DNA of 64,000 nucleotides from Ilumatobacteraceae bacterium (GTDB taxonomy: Bacteria > Actinomycetota > Acidimicrobiia > Acidimicrobiales > Ilumatobacteraceae). The translations under genes were made by a program, and so were the position numbers. The notes under the pieces were generated by a model, which saw nothing but the letters and a program-made list of their open reading frames with translations, had not been told where the DNA came from and ran no database searches. Positions within the stretch are counted from its first letter, which is position 1. Each line of letters opens with the position of its first letter. The stretch spans positions 62,001-126,000 of the forward strand of contig JAJTEL010000003.1 of assembly GCA_021299715.1 (NCBI GenBank), written 5' to 3'. Shown here piece after piece: positions 42,848 to 50,893 of the stretch.

Positions 42848-43689
42848 ATCTCTGTGATGATTTCTTCCGACGTTCTCACACTGCCCTCGCGAACACGGAC
42901 ACGACCCGACAGCGCGACCAAGGCAGCGTCAACACCGACGCTTGGGTTTTCACGAGTTGACTCGCGAAGTTCAGCCAGTGACACCGCTACTTTCGCGAAG
43001 TCGACCGCGCCACGAACAGATGACCCGACGCGTAAATCTGTATGTGACCGAGTACGACGAACAACTGATACAACTTTTTCTAGCCACGCGGCATCTATTG
43101 ATGCACCGTTGAGATTTCGTTGCACTATGGCAACCTCTTCTTCAGCGGTTTGATACGACATTGCAACACGACACACTCGGTCGTACACAGCGCCAGAGAT
43201 ACGAGCGGTGCCCACTGCATCGAACGGGTTCATTGCAGCCACCAAACGGAACCCCGCCGCTGCGGCTATTCGACCTAAACGGGGAACATTTAGTTCGCCT
43301 TCACTCATCACCGTAATAAGAACGTTCAATGTCTCTTCGGGGATGCGATTGATTTCTTCCACATACAACAACGAACCGTCGCGAAGCGCACTCGCTAGCG
43401 GCCCGTCAACAAAAACAGAAGGGTCGTAGCCTTCGTTTAAGACACGCGCTGGGTCGAAGTGCCCAACGAGTCGTGCCGGCGTGAGTTCTGCGTTCCCTTC
43501 AACAAACTCAAAACCAATTCCTAAACCCTGTGCAACTGCACGCAGCAATGTTGATTTTCCGGTGCCCGGAGGTCCTTCTAACAACACATGACGGTCTGCG
43601 GCAAGAGCCGCAAGAACTAATTCAAGTTCACGACGACGTCCCACCACTTGCGAAGTGAGTGCGTTGCGGAGTGCGGATGAGTTAGTCAT
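42760..43689 (-). CDS. MoxR-type AAA+ ATPase
   Basis: A 309-residue AAA+ ATPase. Walker A: LLEGPPGTGKSTLLRA (about residue 38-53); Walker B: GSLLYVEEINRIPEETLNVLITVMSEGE; sensor 1 FRLVAAMNPFDAVGTARIS; typical of the MoxR/CoxD or magnesium-chelatase-I-like group. With the VWA protein it should form a chaperone pair that remodels a target enzyme. The ATG at 43689 overlaps the stop of the alcohol dehydrogenase by 8 bases, so the ATPase is translationally tied to a mycofactocin-type dehydrogenase, which is the plausible client. That pairing is inference from position. Confidence 0.88.
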   Translation of the reverse strand: MTNSSALRNALTSQVVGRRRELELVLAALAADRHVLLEGPPGTGKSTLLRAVAQGLGIGFEFVEGNAELTPARLVGHFDPARVLNEGYDPSVFVDGPLASALRDGSLLYVEEINRIPEETLNVLITVMSEGELNVPRLGRIAAAAGFRLVAAMNPFDAVGTARISGAVYDRVCRVAMSYQTAEEEVAIVQRNLNGASIDAAWLEKVVSVVRRTRSHTDLRVGSSVRGAVDFAKVAVSLAELRESTRENPSVGVDAALVALSGRVRVREGSVRTSEEIITEIWQDVFGRVEGDGGEGKAGAPTNRGTTSL

Positions 43690-44833
43690 TAACAATGACG
43701 CCGCGAATGTTCACGCCGTCGCGCATTGCCTGATAGCCCTCGTTGATTTCATCCAACGTGTAGCGGCGAGTGATGAGTTCTTCTAACTTCAAATCGCCAA
43801 CGCGATACATGTCGAGAAGACGCGGAATGTCTGCTCGTGGATTAAGGCTTCCGAAAATTGTGCCCTTCACTTCTTTGTTCCACATTGCAAGCTGGAACAA
43901 GTTGATGTCGGCAGATGTCTCGTGCATTGGTGAGATTGCAGTTACAACGCATGTACCGCCTTTGCCCACCATTGCCATTCCTTCGCCCATCATGTCGCCG
44001 TGGAGAACACCCGGAGTCATGATGACGCGGTCTGCCATTTCGCCCCATGTGAGTTCATTGATGTGCGGAATTGCTTCGGCCATTGACGCAAACGTATGAG
44101 TTGCGCCCATCTCCATCGCCTTTTCACGCTTGAACTCAATGGGGTCAATAGCAATGACTCGCTTGGCTCCGGCCATGCGTGCACCCTGCACAGCGTTAAT
44201 GCCAATGCCGCCAATGCCCACAACAACAACTGTGTCGCCGGGTTGAGTATCGGCGCGGTTCGTTGCTGAACCCCAGCCAGTAGCAACACCGCACGACACC
44301 AATGCGACGCAGTCGAGCGGAAGATCTTTTTCTACTTTGATGAGGGATGCTTCGGCAACCGTTGCGTATTCCGAGAACGTGCCCAGTTTGGCCATCAACT
44401 TCACGGGGCGACCGTCTTTCACGTGATGGCGATGTGTGCCATCTGTGATCATTCCACCGGTCAGTGTTCCGGCACCCAAGTTGCACAAGTTTTGTCGACC
44501 AGTAGAGCAGTAACGGCAGCGTCCGCATGACGGAACAAAACTTGCCGACACGTGGTCACCTGGTTGAAGCGATGTGACGCCAGGTCCGCATTTCACAACA
44601 ACACCAGCGCCTTCGTGTCCACCAATAAATGGGAAAAAGTCGTCAACACCCATCATCGCAAGAAGTTCTTTAGGTGGAACCATGTCGCCAGTGACGAAGT
44701 GCTCGTCGGAGTGGCACATGCCGGCCACTTTCCAATTCACCAGTACCTCGTTGGCCTTTGGTTCGTCTACTTCAATTTCTTCAACCACCCATGGTTGATC
44801 AATCCCGTAAAGAACGGCTGCACGTGACTTCAT
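43682..44833 (-). CDS. Zinc alcohol dehydrogenase, NDMA-dependent (mycofactocin-associated) type, copy 2
   Basis: A 383-residue class III-like medium-chain dehydrogenase. Catalytic zinc ligands: GMCHSDEHFVTGD (Cys, and following His in GGHEGAGVV), structural zinc: CGRCRYCSTGRQNLC; nucleotide fold: TVVVVGIGGIGINAVQGARMAGAKRVIAIDP. These features and SCGVATGWGSA match the family in which NAD(H) is bound tightly and re-oxidised by a carrier, artificially N,N-dimethyl-4-nitrosoaniline and naturally mycofactocin. A short insert (PPKELLAMMGVDDFFPF) after the first motif distinguishes it from copy 1. Preceded by GAGGGGG. It follows copy 1 after 39 bases and overlaps moxR downstream. Confidence 0.85.
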   Translation of the reverse strand: MKSRAAVLYGIDQPWVVEEIEVDEPKANEVLVNWKVAGMCHSDEHFVTGDMVPPKELLAMMGVDDFFPFIGGHEGAGVVVKCGPGVTSLQPGDHVSASFVPSCGRCRYCSTGRQNLCNLGAGTLTGGMITDGTHRHHVKDGRPVKLMAKLGTFSEYATVAEASLIKVEKDLPLDCVALVSCGVATGWGSATNRADTQPGDTVVVVGIGGIGINAVQGARMAGAKRVIAIDPIEFKREKAMEMGATHTFASMAEAIPHINELTWGEMADRVIMTPGVLHGDMMGEGMAMVGKGGTCVVTAISPMHETSADINLFQLAMWNKEVKGTIFGSLNPRADIPRLLDMYRVGDLKLEELITRRYTLDEINEGYQAMRDGVNIRGVIVND

Positions 44834-44872
44834 TGTTGTTCCCCCTCTTTGGAATGACTGTGTGATGTGCGG

Positions 44873-45988
44873 TTATTCGTACACCAAAACGCCGCGAATG
44901 TTCTTGCCATCGCGCATGTCTTGGTAACCCTCGTTAATGCCTTCGAGTGGGTAGGTCTTTGTAACAAGACCATCCAAATCAAGTTGACCTTCTCGGTAGA
45001 GACCAAGAAGTTTTGGAATATCGGCGCGTGGGTTACCCGAACCAAACAACGAACCCACTACTTGCTTCTCCATCAGAGTGAGGTCGAGAAGGCTCATGTT
45101 GGCACCACCCATTTCAAATGCTGGGTGAATGTTGGTAACAACTACGCGACCGCGCTTTGCAGCGAGTGCCATTGCTTCGCCCATCACTTGTCCGTCGCCA
45201 ACACCCATTGTCATGATGACTTTGTTTGCCATGGTTCCCCATGTGATGTCTTGCAACAACGGAAGGGCTTCAGCCATTGACGATGCAGTGTGTGTTGCAC
45301 CAAATTCCATAGCCTTTTCGCGCTTGAACTCAATGGGGTCAACAGCAACAACTCGCTTTGCGCCGGCAAGCTTGGCTCCCTGAATGGCGTTAGCACCAAT
45401 GCCGCCAACACCAACCACAACAACCGTGTCACCGGGAGCCACGTCTGCTGCGTACACAGCAGAACCCCAACCAGTAACTACGCCACAGCCCAACAAACAG
45501 GCCTTATCAAGTGGAACGTCTTTTTCAATTTTGATGCACGATGCTTCGTTGACCACGGTGTGATGCGCGAAGGTTCCCAACATGCACATCAACGTGAGAT
45601 CTTTGCCTTGCGCGTGGTGGCGAGATGTTCCGTCGGAGATTTGCAATCCGAGACCCATGAGTGCGCCAAGGTCACACAAGTTTTGGTGGCCGGTGGAGCA
45701 ACTTGGACAACGACCGCATGATGGGATGAAACCAAAAACAACGTGGTCGCCAGGTGCCAGCCAACTGACACCTTCGCCTACTTGTTCCACTACGCCGGCT
45801 CCTTCGTGGCCACCAACAATTGGCAAAGCAAATGGAAGGTCACCTGTTGTGAGGTGCTCATCTGAGTGGCACATGCCCGATGCAGCAATTTTCACCAGTA
45901 CTTCGCCTGGGCCAGGTGCGTCGAGTTCAATTTCTTCAACGCTCCACGGAGCATTGACTTCCCAGAGAACGGCTGCCTTGGTCTTCAT
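44873..45988 (-). CDS. Zinc alcohol dehydrogenase, NDMA-dependent (mycofactocin-associated) type, copy 1
   Basis: A 371-residue medium-chain dehydrogenase closely like copy 2: MCHSDEHLTTGDLPFALPIVGGHEGAGVV (catalytic zinc), CGRCPSCSTGHQNLC (structural zinc), VVVVGVGGIGANAIQGAKLAGAKRVVAVDP (NAD fold). Length and motifs match the TIGR03989-type family that co-occurs with mycofactocin genes. It likely oxidises alcohols with a non-exchangeable NAD whose electrons pass to mycofactocin. The ATG at 45988 follows AAGGGGAC; a longer frame to 46144 runs through the control region and overlaps mftA on the opposite strand. It is divergent from mftA with 107 bases between. Confidence 0.9.
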   Translation of the reverse strand: MKTKAAVLWEVNAPWSVEEIELDAPGPGEVLVKIAASGMCHSDEHLTTGDLPFALPIVGGHEGAGVVEQVGEGVSWLAPGDHVVFGFIPSCGRCPSCSTGHQNLCDLGALMGLGLQISDGTSRHHAQGKDLTLMCMLGTFAHHTVVNEASCIKIEKDVPLDKACLLGCGVVTGWGSAVYAADVAPGDTVVVVGVGGIGANAIQGAKLAGAKRVVAVDPIEFKREKAMEFGATHTASSMAEALPLLQDITWGTMANKVIMTMGVGDGQVMGEAMALAAKRGRVVVTNIHPAFEMGGANMSLLDLTLMEKQVVGSLFGSGNPRADIPKLLGLYREGQLDLDGLVTKTYPLEGINEGYQDMRDGKNIRGVLVYE

Positions 45989-46007
45989 TGAAGTCCCCTT
46001 TAGTTGG

Positions 46008-46041
46008 CCACTGGAGGGTCCAGCGGATGCCTTTGACATTA
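46008..46041. promoter_or_regulatory. Operator candidate and leftward -10 box in the adh/mftA control region
   Basis: CCACTGGA-GGG-TCCAGCGG (46008-46026) is an inverted repeat with 8-bp arms and one mismatch. Minus-strand TAATGT (46041-46036) could be the -10 box of the alcohol dehydrogenase gene, which would place the repeat just after its transcription start. Confidence 0.4.
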
Positions 46042-46082
46042 CCCACCTGGCGCCAACCTTCTCTAGTGGGGCTCTCGGCGGG

Positions 46083-46088
46083 TACTGT
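46083..46088 (+). promoter_or_regulatory. -10 box of a leaderless promoter for mftA
   Basis: TACTGT followed by 7 bases and the ATG at 46096, identical in sequence to the ppk1 box. No ribosome binding site precedes mftA. Confidence 0.5.
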
Positions 46089-46095
46089 CGTAGGC

Positions 46096-46215
46096 ATGGA
46101 ACAGGACAACATCCAGGACACCGCCGCAGAGCAGACCGAGACAACCCAGAACGTTGTCGTCGAAGAGCTCCTCGTTGAGGAAATCTCTATTGACGGCATG
46201 TGCGGCGTTTACTGA
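46096..46215 (+). CDS. mftA: Mycofactocin precursor peptide MftA
   Basis: A 39-residue peptide: acidic, Gln/Glu-rich leader and the invariant C-terminus IDGMCGVY. The last Val-Tyr is the core that MftC decarboxylates and cross-links, and that MftE later frees as AHDP, the base of the redox cofactor mycofactocin. The leader (VEELLVEEISIDG) binds MftB. The ATG at 46096 is supported by the -10 box at 46083 and by family length; longer in-frame starts reach back through the promoter. mftB begins 22 bases downstream. Confidence 0.97.
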   Translation: MEQDNIQDTAAEQTETTQNVVVEELLVEEISIDGMCGVY

Positions 46216-46237
46216 GAACCACTCCTCTCACGCCACC

Positions 46238-46504
46238 ATGACACTCACCCTTGAGTCGGCGTGCGAGATGCACCCGCAAGTCGCGTTGCGACCAGAGCCA
46301 TTTGGCGCTCTTGCCTATCACTACGGCAATCGCCGGCTCGTCTTCCTACGTCATCCAGACATTGTTCGTGTTGTGCGAAACATGTCAGCTCACCCCACAC
46401 TGCGCGATGCGCTCGCCGCAGAGGGTGTCGATGAATCCCGTTGGCCATCATTCGTGAAAGCCATTTCTTCTCTTACTACATCGGAGATTGTTCGTGTCCG
46501 CTGA
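46238..46504 (+). CDS. mftB: Mycofactocin chaperone MftB (RiPP recognition element)
   Basis: An 88-residue PqqD-like winged-helix protein. PQVALRPEPFGALAYHYGNRRLVFLRHPDIVRVVRNM is the beta-hairpin/helix core that binds the MftA leader and presents the peptide to MftC; the C-terminal helix ends TTSEIVRVR. Length fits the family. The start at 46238 is the first ATG after mftA; the 3' end overlaps the mftC start by 11 bases, so the two are made in a fixed ratio. Confidence 0.95.
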   Translation: MTLTLESACEMHPQVALRPEPFGALAYHYGNRRLVFLRHPDIVRVVRNMSAHPTLRDALAAEGVDESRWPSFVKAISSLTTSEIVRVR

Positions 46505-47609
46505 ATCGCTTGTTGCACAAATGAAGTCGGGGCTCGATGCTCCAATTTGCCTGACGTGGGAACTCACCTATGCCTGCAACTTGGAGTGCGTGCATTGTTT
46601 GTCCAGCAGTGGGCAACGTGACCCTCGTGAACTGTCAACGGAACAAGCCAAAGCGGTCTTAGACGAACTTCGCGATCTTCAGGTCTTCTACATCAACATT
46701 GGCGGCGGAGAACCAATGGTGCGCCGCGACTTCTTTGAAATTCTTGAGCACTCCATCGCCAACGGAATTGGTGTGAAGTTCTCCACCAACGGTGCGTTCA
46801 TAGACAAGAAGAATGCAGAACGCCTTGCAGCACTCGATTATCTCGACATTCAAATCAGCCTCGATGGAACAACTGCCGAGGTCAACGATGCAGTACGCGG
46901 CGACGGTTCATATGCAACCGCCATTCGTGCCATGGAAAACCTGCGTGACGCTGGGTTTGGCCAGTTCAAGATTTCTGTTGTTGTCACTCGCCACAACGTT
47001 GATCAATTAGACGACTTCAAGGCGCTGGCCGATTCATTCGGTGCGCAATTGCGCATCACACGTTTGCGTCCAGCCGGACGCGGAGCAGACACGTGGAATG
47101 AACTCCACCCCACCAATGCCCAACAACGCCAAATTTACGATTGGTTGTTGGCTCACGGGGAGAATGTTCTTACAGGTGACTCGTTCTTTCACTTGAATGC
47201 ATTCGGCGAGTCACTCCCAGGCCTCAATATGTGTGGTGCAGGCCGCGTTGTCTGCCTCATTGATCCACTTGGCGATGTGTACGCGTGTCCATTCGTCATT
47301 CACGACCAGTTCAAAGCAGGTTCCGTGTTGGATGCAGGCGGATTCACGAAAGTGTGGCGCGAATCTGAATTGTTTACCGAACTGCGTGAACCCCAAAGCG
47401 CGGGCGCATGTGCATCGTGTGGTGCATTCGATGCGTGTCAAGGCGGCTGCATGGCAGCAAAGTTCTTCACAGGAATTCCACTTGATGGCCCAGATCCCGA
47501 ATGTGTTGGAGGAGACGGAGAGGAATACCTCGCATCAACTCCGGTTGCCATTCTTCCTCGACCATCAATGGACCATTCAAAGCCCGCACGCTCCAAGGTG
47601 AATGCATGA
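46494..47609 (+). CDS. mftC: Mycofactocin radical SAM maturase MftC
   Basis: A 371-residue radical SAM/SPASM enzyme that oxidatively decarboxylates the C-terminal tyrosine of MftA and joins it to valine. The radical SAM cluster is CNLECVHC (C-X3-C-X2-C, about residues 28-35), with GGGEPM for SAM binding. The C-terminal SPASM region has CGAGRVVCLIDPLGDVYACPF, then CASCGAFDACQGGCMAAKF and a final Cys in GPDPEC, ligands for two auxiliary [4Fe-4S] clusters. GTG at 46494 is chosen because GGAGA lies 6 bases upstream and it overlaps mftB. Its stop overlaps plsY as ATGA. Confidence 0.96.
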   Translation: MSAESLVAQMKSGLDAPICLTWELTYACNLECVHCLSSSGQRDPRELSTEQAKAVLDELRDLQVFYINIGGGEPMVRRDFFEILEHSIANGIGVKFSTNGAFIDKKNAERLAALDYLDIQISLDGTTAEVNDAVRGDGSYATAIRAMENLRDAGFGQFKISVVVTRHNVDQLDDFKALADSFGAQLRITRLRPAGRGADTWNELHPTNAQQRQIYDWLLAHGENVLTGDSFFHLNAFGESLPGLNMCGAGRVVCLIDPLGDVYACPFVIHDQFKAGSVLDAGGFTKVWRESELFTELREPQSAGACASCGAFDACQGGCMAAKFFTGIPLDGPDPECVGGDGEEYLASTPVAILPRPSMDHSKPARSKVNA

Positions 47610-48196
47610 ACGTCATCAATCTCATTCTTGGAATAGTTGGCGGCTACCTTCTTGGCACGTTGCCCAGCGCCATCATCGTCGCGCGCGCAAAGGGTGTCGA
47701 CATCACAACATTTGGTTCGGGCAACCCAGGGGCTAGCAATGTGGCGCGTGCAATTGGTTGGCGCTACGGAAGCATTGTCTTTGTACTCGATGCTGCAAAA
47801 GGTGCAATTCCTGCCCTCCTCCTTATTGGGCATCGCCCCAGCGCATACATCTGTGGTGCTGTCGCCATTGTGGGCCACATCTTTCCCGCTACTCGCGGAT
47901 TTAAAGGTGGCAAGGGAATCGCCACGGGTGCCGGCGTTCTACTCGTTCTTCATCCACTCATCATGATCATTTCGGCAGTGTCGTGGATTGCCATCATGAA
48001 ATTGTCAAAGAAAGCATCCGTTGCATCCATTGTTGTTGTTCCGCTGGTTGTCGTTCTTCTCATCGTCACCGGAAAACCCGCGTGGGAGATTTTTGCGTTC
48101 ATCGGAATAGGACTTCTCATTGAAGTTCGCCACCTTTCCAATATCAAACGTCTTTTGTCGGGAAGCGAACCTCCCGTCTCTGGTACGCGTGGCTAA
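47606..48196 (+). CDS. plsY: Acyl-phosphate:glycerol-3-phosphate acyltransferase PlsY
   Basis: A 196-residue polytopic membrane enzyme that moves an acyl group from acyl-phosphate to glycerol-3-phosphate, the first step of phospholipid synthesis. Signatures: GYLLGTLPSAIIVARAKGVD, FGSGNPGASNVARAIG (phosphate-binding loop) and GHIFPATRGFKGGKGIATGAGVLL. About five membrane helices. It starts with an ATGA overlap at the mftC stop, so it is truly embedded in the mycofactocin operon, separating mftC from mftE. Its role there is unknown: a housekeeping passenger, or coupling of cofactor synthesis to the membrane. Confidence 0.94.
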   Translation: MNVINLILGIVGGYLLGTLPSAIIVARAKGVDITTFGSGNPGASNVARAIGWRYGSIVFVLDAAKGAIPALLLIGHRPSAYICGAVAIVGHIFPATRGFKGGKGIATGAGVLLVLHPLIMIISAVSWIAIMKLSKKASVASIVVVPLVVVLLIVTGKPAWEIFAFIGIGLLIEVRHLSNIKRLLSGSEPPVSGTRG

Positions 48197-48199
48197 TTC

Positions 48200-48823
48200 A
48201 TGCTCGGAATTCTTGAACAAGCATTTGATTGGTTAAAGGATTACTCCAGTTCGCCGTGGTTCTACGTCGTCCTTCTCACCATTGCATTTCTCGATTCGGT
48301 GTTTCCCATTGTCCCAAGCGAAACAATGGTCATCATCGGTGGTGTCAGTGCTGGCCTTCACGACCTTCATTGGTCGCTCGTCATCTTGTTCGCTGCAGTC
48401 GGAGCTTTCTCTGGCGACAACTTCAGTTATCACATTGGAGTCTTCTTCTCCGAGAGACTTCAGCGCAGATACAACAAAAGCGACAAAGGACGTCAACGGC
48501 TTCAATGGGCACACAACCAAATTGAGACTCGCGGAGGCGAACTTCTCGTCACTGCGCGCTTCATTCCTGGTGGACGCACAATCGTCACGTTGACATGCGG
48601 AATTACGGGTCAATCCACCAAGTGGTTCATGAAGTGGTCGGCCATCGCTGCAAGTATTTGGGCAACATACGCAACCATGCTGGGTTTTATTGGTGGGCGC
48701 ACATTCCAAGAAAACCACACAAAAGCGTTCCTCGTTGCTTTCGCTCTGGCCATTGGTGCAACCATCATTCTTGAAATCATTCGCTACGTCAGAGGCAAAA
48801 GATCTTCTGCACACCATGAGTGA
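48200..48823 (+). CDS. DedA family membrane protein
   Basis: A 207-residue DedA (SNARE-associated/VTT domain) protein. LTIAFLDSVFPIVPSETMVIIGG, GAFSGDNFSYHIGVFF and the conserved TARFIPGGRTIVTLTCGITGQSTKWFMKW (about residues 117-145) are canonical. DedA proteins are scramblases or flippases for phospholipids and undecaprenyl phosphate. It starts 3 bases after plsY and its stop overlaps mftE by 8 bases, so it is the second lipid-related gene inside the mycofactocin operon. Confidence 0.92.
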   Translation: MLGILEQAFDWLKDYSSSPWFYVVLLTIAFLDSVFPIVPSETMVIIGGVSAGLHDLHWSLVILFAAVGAFSGDNFSYHIGVFFSERLQRRYNKSDKGRQRLQWAHNQIETRGGELLVTARFIPGGRTIVTLTCGITGQSTKWFMKWSAIAASIWATYATMLGFIGGRTFQENHTKAFLVAFALAIGATIILEIIRYVRGKRSSAHHE

Positions 48824-49520
48824 CTTTGTCTCGCTCACATCATCGGACATCACACCTGGACGCGCACTCGTGGTGTTACCCCTTGGGTCGTGGGAACAAC
48901 ATGGTCCGCACCTTCCACTAGATACCGACACAATCATCATTTCGGAAGTTGTGAATCGCGGAGTGTCCGAGTCACAAATTCCACACAGACTTGTAATGGT
49001 TGCACCAGTGCTTCCCATTACAGCTAGCGATGAACATGCTGGTTTCCCAGGAGGTCTCAGCACGGGCACTCGCGCGCTCGTTGATGCAGTGGTGTCCATT
49101 TGTCGTTCAGCAGCTCCGTGGGCAGCAGGAGTTCTCATAGCGAACGGACATGGTGGAAACTTTGATGCACTGAAGGACATTGCATCGGCCCTTGACTACG
49201 AGAAAATTACGCACTCCATTTGGACACTTCCCCACTACACGGGCGCCGACATGCACGCAGGGAAAACCGAAACATCCGTGATGCTGCACATTGCTCCACA
49301 CACCGTTCGAACTGACCGTATCCCCCACGTAGATGCGCAAGAAATAGATGTGGCCGCGCTGCGAGAGCATGGCGTTCAGTCGGTTTCGACGTCTGGAGTT
49401 CTTGGTGAGCCTTCTTCTGCTACTGCTGAGCATGGTCGTGAGGTTTTCTCTCTGTACACCGAATCTTTCATCAGCCGTCTGCGAATGTGCGCGTCGCAGT
49501 GGTTGAATGTTGGTCAATGA
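48816..49520 (+). CDS. mftE: Mycofactocin peptidase MftE (creatininase family)
   Basis: A 234-residue metal-dependent hydrolase that releases the C-terminal Val-Tyr product (AHDP) from MftC-modified MftA. Creatininase-fold metal motifs: LPLGSWEQHGPHLPLDTDT (Glu, His, Asp ligands), PVLPITASDEHAGFPGGLSTGT and LIANGHGGNFDAL; the second half holds HAGKTETSVMLHIAP with a further Glu. The ATG at 48816 overlaps dedA by 8 bases; a longer frame to 48690 would run through dedA. Its stop overlaps mftF as ATGA. Confidence 0.94.
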   Translation: MSDFVSLTSSDITPGRALVVLPLGSWEQHGPHLPLDTDTIIISEVVNRGVSESQIPHRLVMVAPVLPITASDEHAGFPGGLSTGTRALVDAVVSICRSAAPWAAGVLIANGHGGNFDALKDIASALDYEKITHSIWTLPHYTGADMHAGKTETSVMLHIAPHTVRTDRIPHVDAQEIDVAALREHGVQSVSTSGVLGEPSSATAEHGREVFSLYTESFISRLRMCASQWLNVGQ

Positions 49521-50893
49521 GCATCCGCCTTCGCCCCGACCATCAATGGTTCCGCGCTTCAGACGGAAAGTCCCTGGTAGCTGGTTCTCCGCTGACGTTT
49601 TTCTCCGTCAGCGATAAAGGCGCCAACATTCTCACCTTGGTAGAAAACAACGATCTTCTGCCAGACGGACATGAACAACTCACTGATCGCCTTGTAGCGG
49701 CGGGATCAGCTCACCCTCTTTGGCACATGCCTGTTTCGGCCGAGACCATCACTGTTGTCATCCCTGCATTTTTAAAGGAAAGTCGAGATCTCGATCGCCT
49801 TGCGTCTCTCATTCGTCGACTCGACGGCCTACAGGTAATTGTCGTAGACGACTGTTCGCAAGAACCAATAGTTGTCCCTGGCGCCACAGTTATACGACAC
49901 GACAGCAATAAGGGGCCGGGGGCTGCACGTAACACTGGGCTTGCAAATGTCACCACACCGTTTGTTGCTTTTGTCGACGACGATGCACTTATCAACGAAG
50001 AAAAAATTCGACTTCTCGCTGCACAAATGAATGACCCACGTGTTGTCTTAGTTGCTCCACGAATTAACAGCACCGACAACAATCGACTCACGGGTGAGTA
50101 CGAAGCACATCATTCGCCGCTCACAATGGGCGAACATCCCACCATCATTCGGCCACTCTCGCGCGTGTCATATGTTCCGGCGGCGGTCATCGTGTGTAGA
50201 ACCGATGCAATTCGACAGGCGAATGGATTCAATGAAGCCATGCGTCTCGGTGAAGACGTTGACCTGGTCTGGCGTCTGGCCGCACAGGGCCATCTCTGTC
50301 GATACGAGCCCACCATCACATGCGAACACGAAACTCGATTAACGGTTCGCGAACTTCTTAAGCAACGTTTCGGTTACGGCACAAGCGCAGCAGCACTTAG
50401 CCAACAACACCGGGCTGCGGTTACTCCCCTTCGTGCCAATGTCATTCTTCTTCTGCCTGCACTTGCACTCATCTTCGGCTACATCTGGATCTTCCTGCCG
50501 CTGCTTCCGTTTGTCTATGCCTGGTACTGGATCACCCTGCGTCGATCTGGGCTGTCGCTTCTTCAACGAACTCGCCTGACAACCAGTGGGCTCTGGTCCA
50601 CCATTCGACTCTTGGCGTCAGCCGTCTCACGTGCGTGGTGGCCCATCTTCTTTGTTCTTTCCTTTTTCTCCTTTAGTGCCGGATTCGCATTGTTTGCCAG
50701 TGCGCTCACCCCGCCCATATACGGGCTGATGCGCTACAAGCCGCAACGTCTCTTGGGCTACATCGCGCTTCGCGTTCTCGACGGACTTGCGTACGGAACC
50801 GGAGTCTGGGTCGGAGCGTTTCGCCACCGGTCTCTGCGATGTCTCATGCCGATAGTCACGGGGTCAGCGTTGCGACTACGGTCAAAGGGGTGA
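49517..50893 (+). CDS. mftF: Mycofactocin glycosyltransferase MftF
   Basis: A 458-residue family 2 glycosyltransferase that adds beta-1,4-glucose units to premycofactocin. An N-terminal PqqD-like segment (SIRLRPDHQWFRASDGKSLVAGSPL) is typical of MftF. The GT-A domain follows: ITVVIPAFLKESRDLDRLASLIRRL, VIVVDDCSQEP, NKGPGAARNTGLANVTTPFVAFVDDDA (DXD as DDD) and GEDVDLVWRLAAQGH. The last 150 residues hold several membrane helices. The start overlaps mftE by ATGA. A PLP enzyme gene overlaps its 3' end. Confidence 0.94.
   Translation: MSIRLRPDHQWFRASDGKSLVAGSPLTFFSVSDKGANILTLVENNDLLPDGHEQLTDRLVAAGSAHPLWHMPVSAETITVVIPAFLKESRDLDRLASLIRRLDGLQVIVVDDCSQEPIVVPGATVIRHDSNKGPGAARNTGLANVTTPFVAFVDDDALINEEKIRLLAAQMNDPRVVLVAPRINSTDNNRLTGEYEAHHSPLTMGEHPTIIRPLSRVSYVPAAVIVCRTDAIRQANGFNEAMRLGEDVDLVWRLAAQGHLCRYEPTITCEHETRLTVRELLKQRFGYGTSAAALSQQHRAAVTPLRANVILLLPALALIFGYIWIFLPLLPFVYAWYWITLRRSGLSLLQRTRLTTSGLWSTIRLLASAVSRAWWPIFFVLSFFSFSAGFALFASALTPPIYGLMRYKPQRLLGYIALRVLDGLAYGTGVWVGAFRHRSLRCLMPIVTGSALRLRSKG

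Noticed and set aside
44873-46144. A 423-residue version of the first alcohol dehydrogenase
   Set aside because: The extra 52 residues lie across the divergent promoter and mftA on the other strand; the ATG at 45988 has a ribosome site and matches the family start.
45988-46215. A 75-residue version of MftA starting upstream
   Set aside because: It would run through the control region and the -10 box at 46083; the family length and the leaderless ATG at 46096 support the 39-residue form.
48816-49520. MftE homologue as a plain creatininase
   Set aside because: Its place between mftC and mftF with overlapping codons makes the mycofactocin peptidase role far more likely.
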